Below are positions 5,968 through 6,203 of a DNA stretch of 6,203 nt, one piece after another. This DNA comes from Devosia sp. (GTDB lineage: Bacteria > Pseudomonadota > Alphaproteobacteria > Rhizobiales > Devosiaceae): contig JAQGJI010000211.1 of NCBI GenBank assembly GCA_028290685.1, positions 1-6,203 of the forward strand. The letters run 5' to 3'. Every line of letters starts with the position of its first letter. Position 1 is the stretch's first letter. The position numbers were made by a program, and so were the translations under genes. The notes below the pieces were generated by a model. That model searched no databases and had not been told where the DNA came from. It saw only the letters and a program-made list of their open reading frames with translations.

Positions 5968-6203
5968 TTAGTTGGGATGACCGGTGAGCTTGCCGCAAAT
6001 ACCGTCGAGCTGTTCCAGCGTCTTGTAGCGGATCTCAAGCTTTCCGCCCTTTTCGCCATGGGCGAGCGACACCGACAGGCCCAAGGCGTCGGAAAGGCGC
6101 CGTTCCAGCGCGATGGTGTCGGGGTGCCGATCCATGGAGCCAGCCGATGTCTTTTTCTTGCCGGCACTGTCGCGCTGCTGGCTCAAAGCTTCAGCGTCAC
6201 GAA
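5968..6203 (-). CDS. parB: ParB chromosome-partitioning protein, C-terminal part (cut by right edge)
   Basis: ParB is a CTP-dependent clamp that loads at parS sites and, with ParA, segregates the chromosome origin. The visible 77 residues end at a TAA (5968-5970), and the frame stays open to the right edge, where it reads RDAEALSQQ. In order they show the end of the central helical domain (VRDxExL-type segment), a charged low-complexity linker (SAGKKKTSAGS), and the C-terminal dimerisation domain. That domain runs from IALERRLSDALGLSVSLAHG through GGKLEIRYKTLEQLDGICGKL, and its KLEIxYxxLEQLD pattern is characteristic of ParB. The N-terminal CTP-binding and helix-turn-helix domains lie outside the window. 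A TTG at 6184-6186 is an internal leucine codon, not a start. The gene converges on holA. parA would be expected further right, but this is not visible. Confidence 0.93.
   Translation of the reverse strand, partial: RDAEALSQQRDSAGKKKTSAGSMDRHPDTIALERRLSDALGLSVSLAHGEKGGKLEIRYKTLEQLDGICGKLTGHPN

Noticed and set aside
5945..5986. CCCA/TGGG and CCGG pairings near the holA/parB stops as a bidirectional terminator
   Set aside because: Only 4-bp stems with large loops and no T-tract; indistinguishable from chance.
1..6203. parS sites, CRISPR repeats, tRNA genes or insertion sequences
   Set aside because: I looked for parS-like palindromes (TGTTTCACGTGAAACA type), regular repeats, CCA-ended cloverleaf sequences and transposase frames and found none. 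This was done by eye, so weak variants could be missed.

Overview
The window reads as a conserved chromosomal neighbourhood of a GC-rich alphaproteobacterium, probably Hyphomicrobiales (Rhizobiales). The evidence is the high-GC codon use, the protein sequences, and the order leuS-lptE-holA running into a convergent parB, which I recall as typical of the origin-proximal region in this order. A Devosia-like genus is a guess. I see no mobile element, CRISPR array, rRNA, tRNA or parS site.

The left third is on the minus strand and reads right to left. It holds yggS (PLP-homeostasis protein), then an OmpR/PhoB-family response regulator that resembles CenR/OtpR cell-envelope and cell-cycle regulators, then what looks like the first 19 codons of a gene cut off by the left edge. 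No histidine kinase lies next to the regulator.

From about 1822 the plus strand carries a tight operon: leuS (leucyl-tRNA synthetase), lptE (LPS-assembly lipoprotein, overlapping leuS by 14 nt) and holA (DNA polymerase III delta subunit, overlapping lptE by 1 nt). The operon thus joins translation, outer-membrane assembly and replication, and is probably held together by translational coupling. The C-terminal end of parB (chromosome partitioning) converges on holA with only 15 nt between the stop codons and enters from the right edge.

yggS and leuS diverge from a 128-nt gap (taking the leuS start at GTG 1822) that contains a perfect 10-bp inverted repeat. This is the clearest non-coding signal in the window. 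Nothing here amounts to a convincing new multi-gene system; the points worth checking are regulatory and concern start-site choice.
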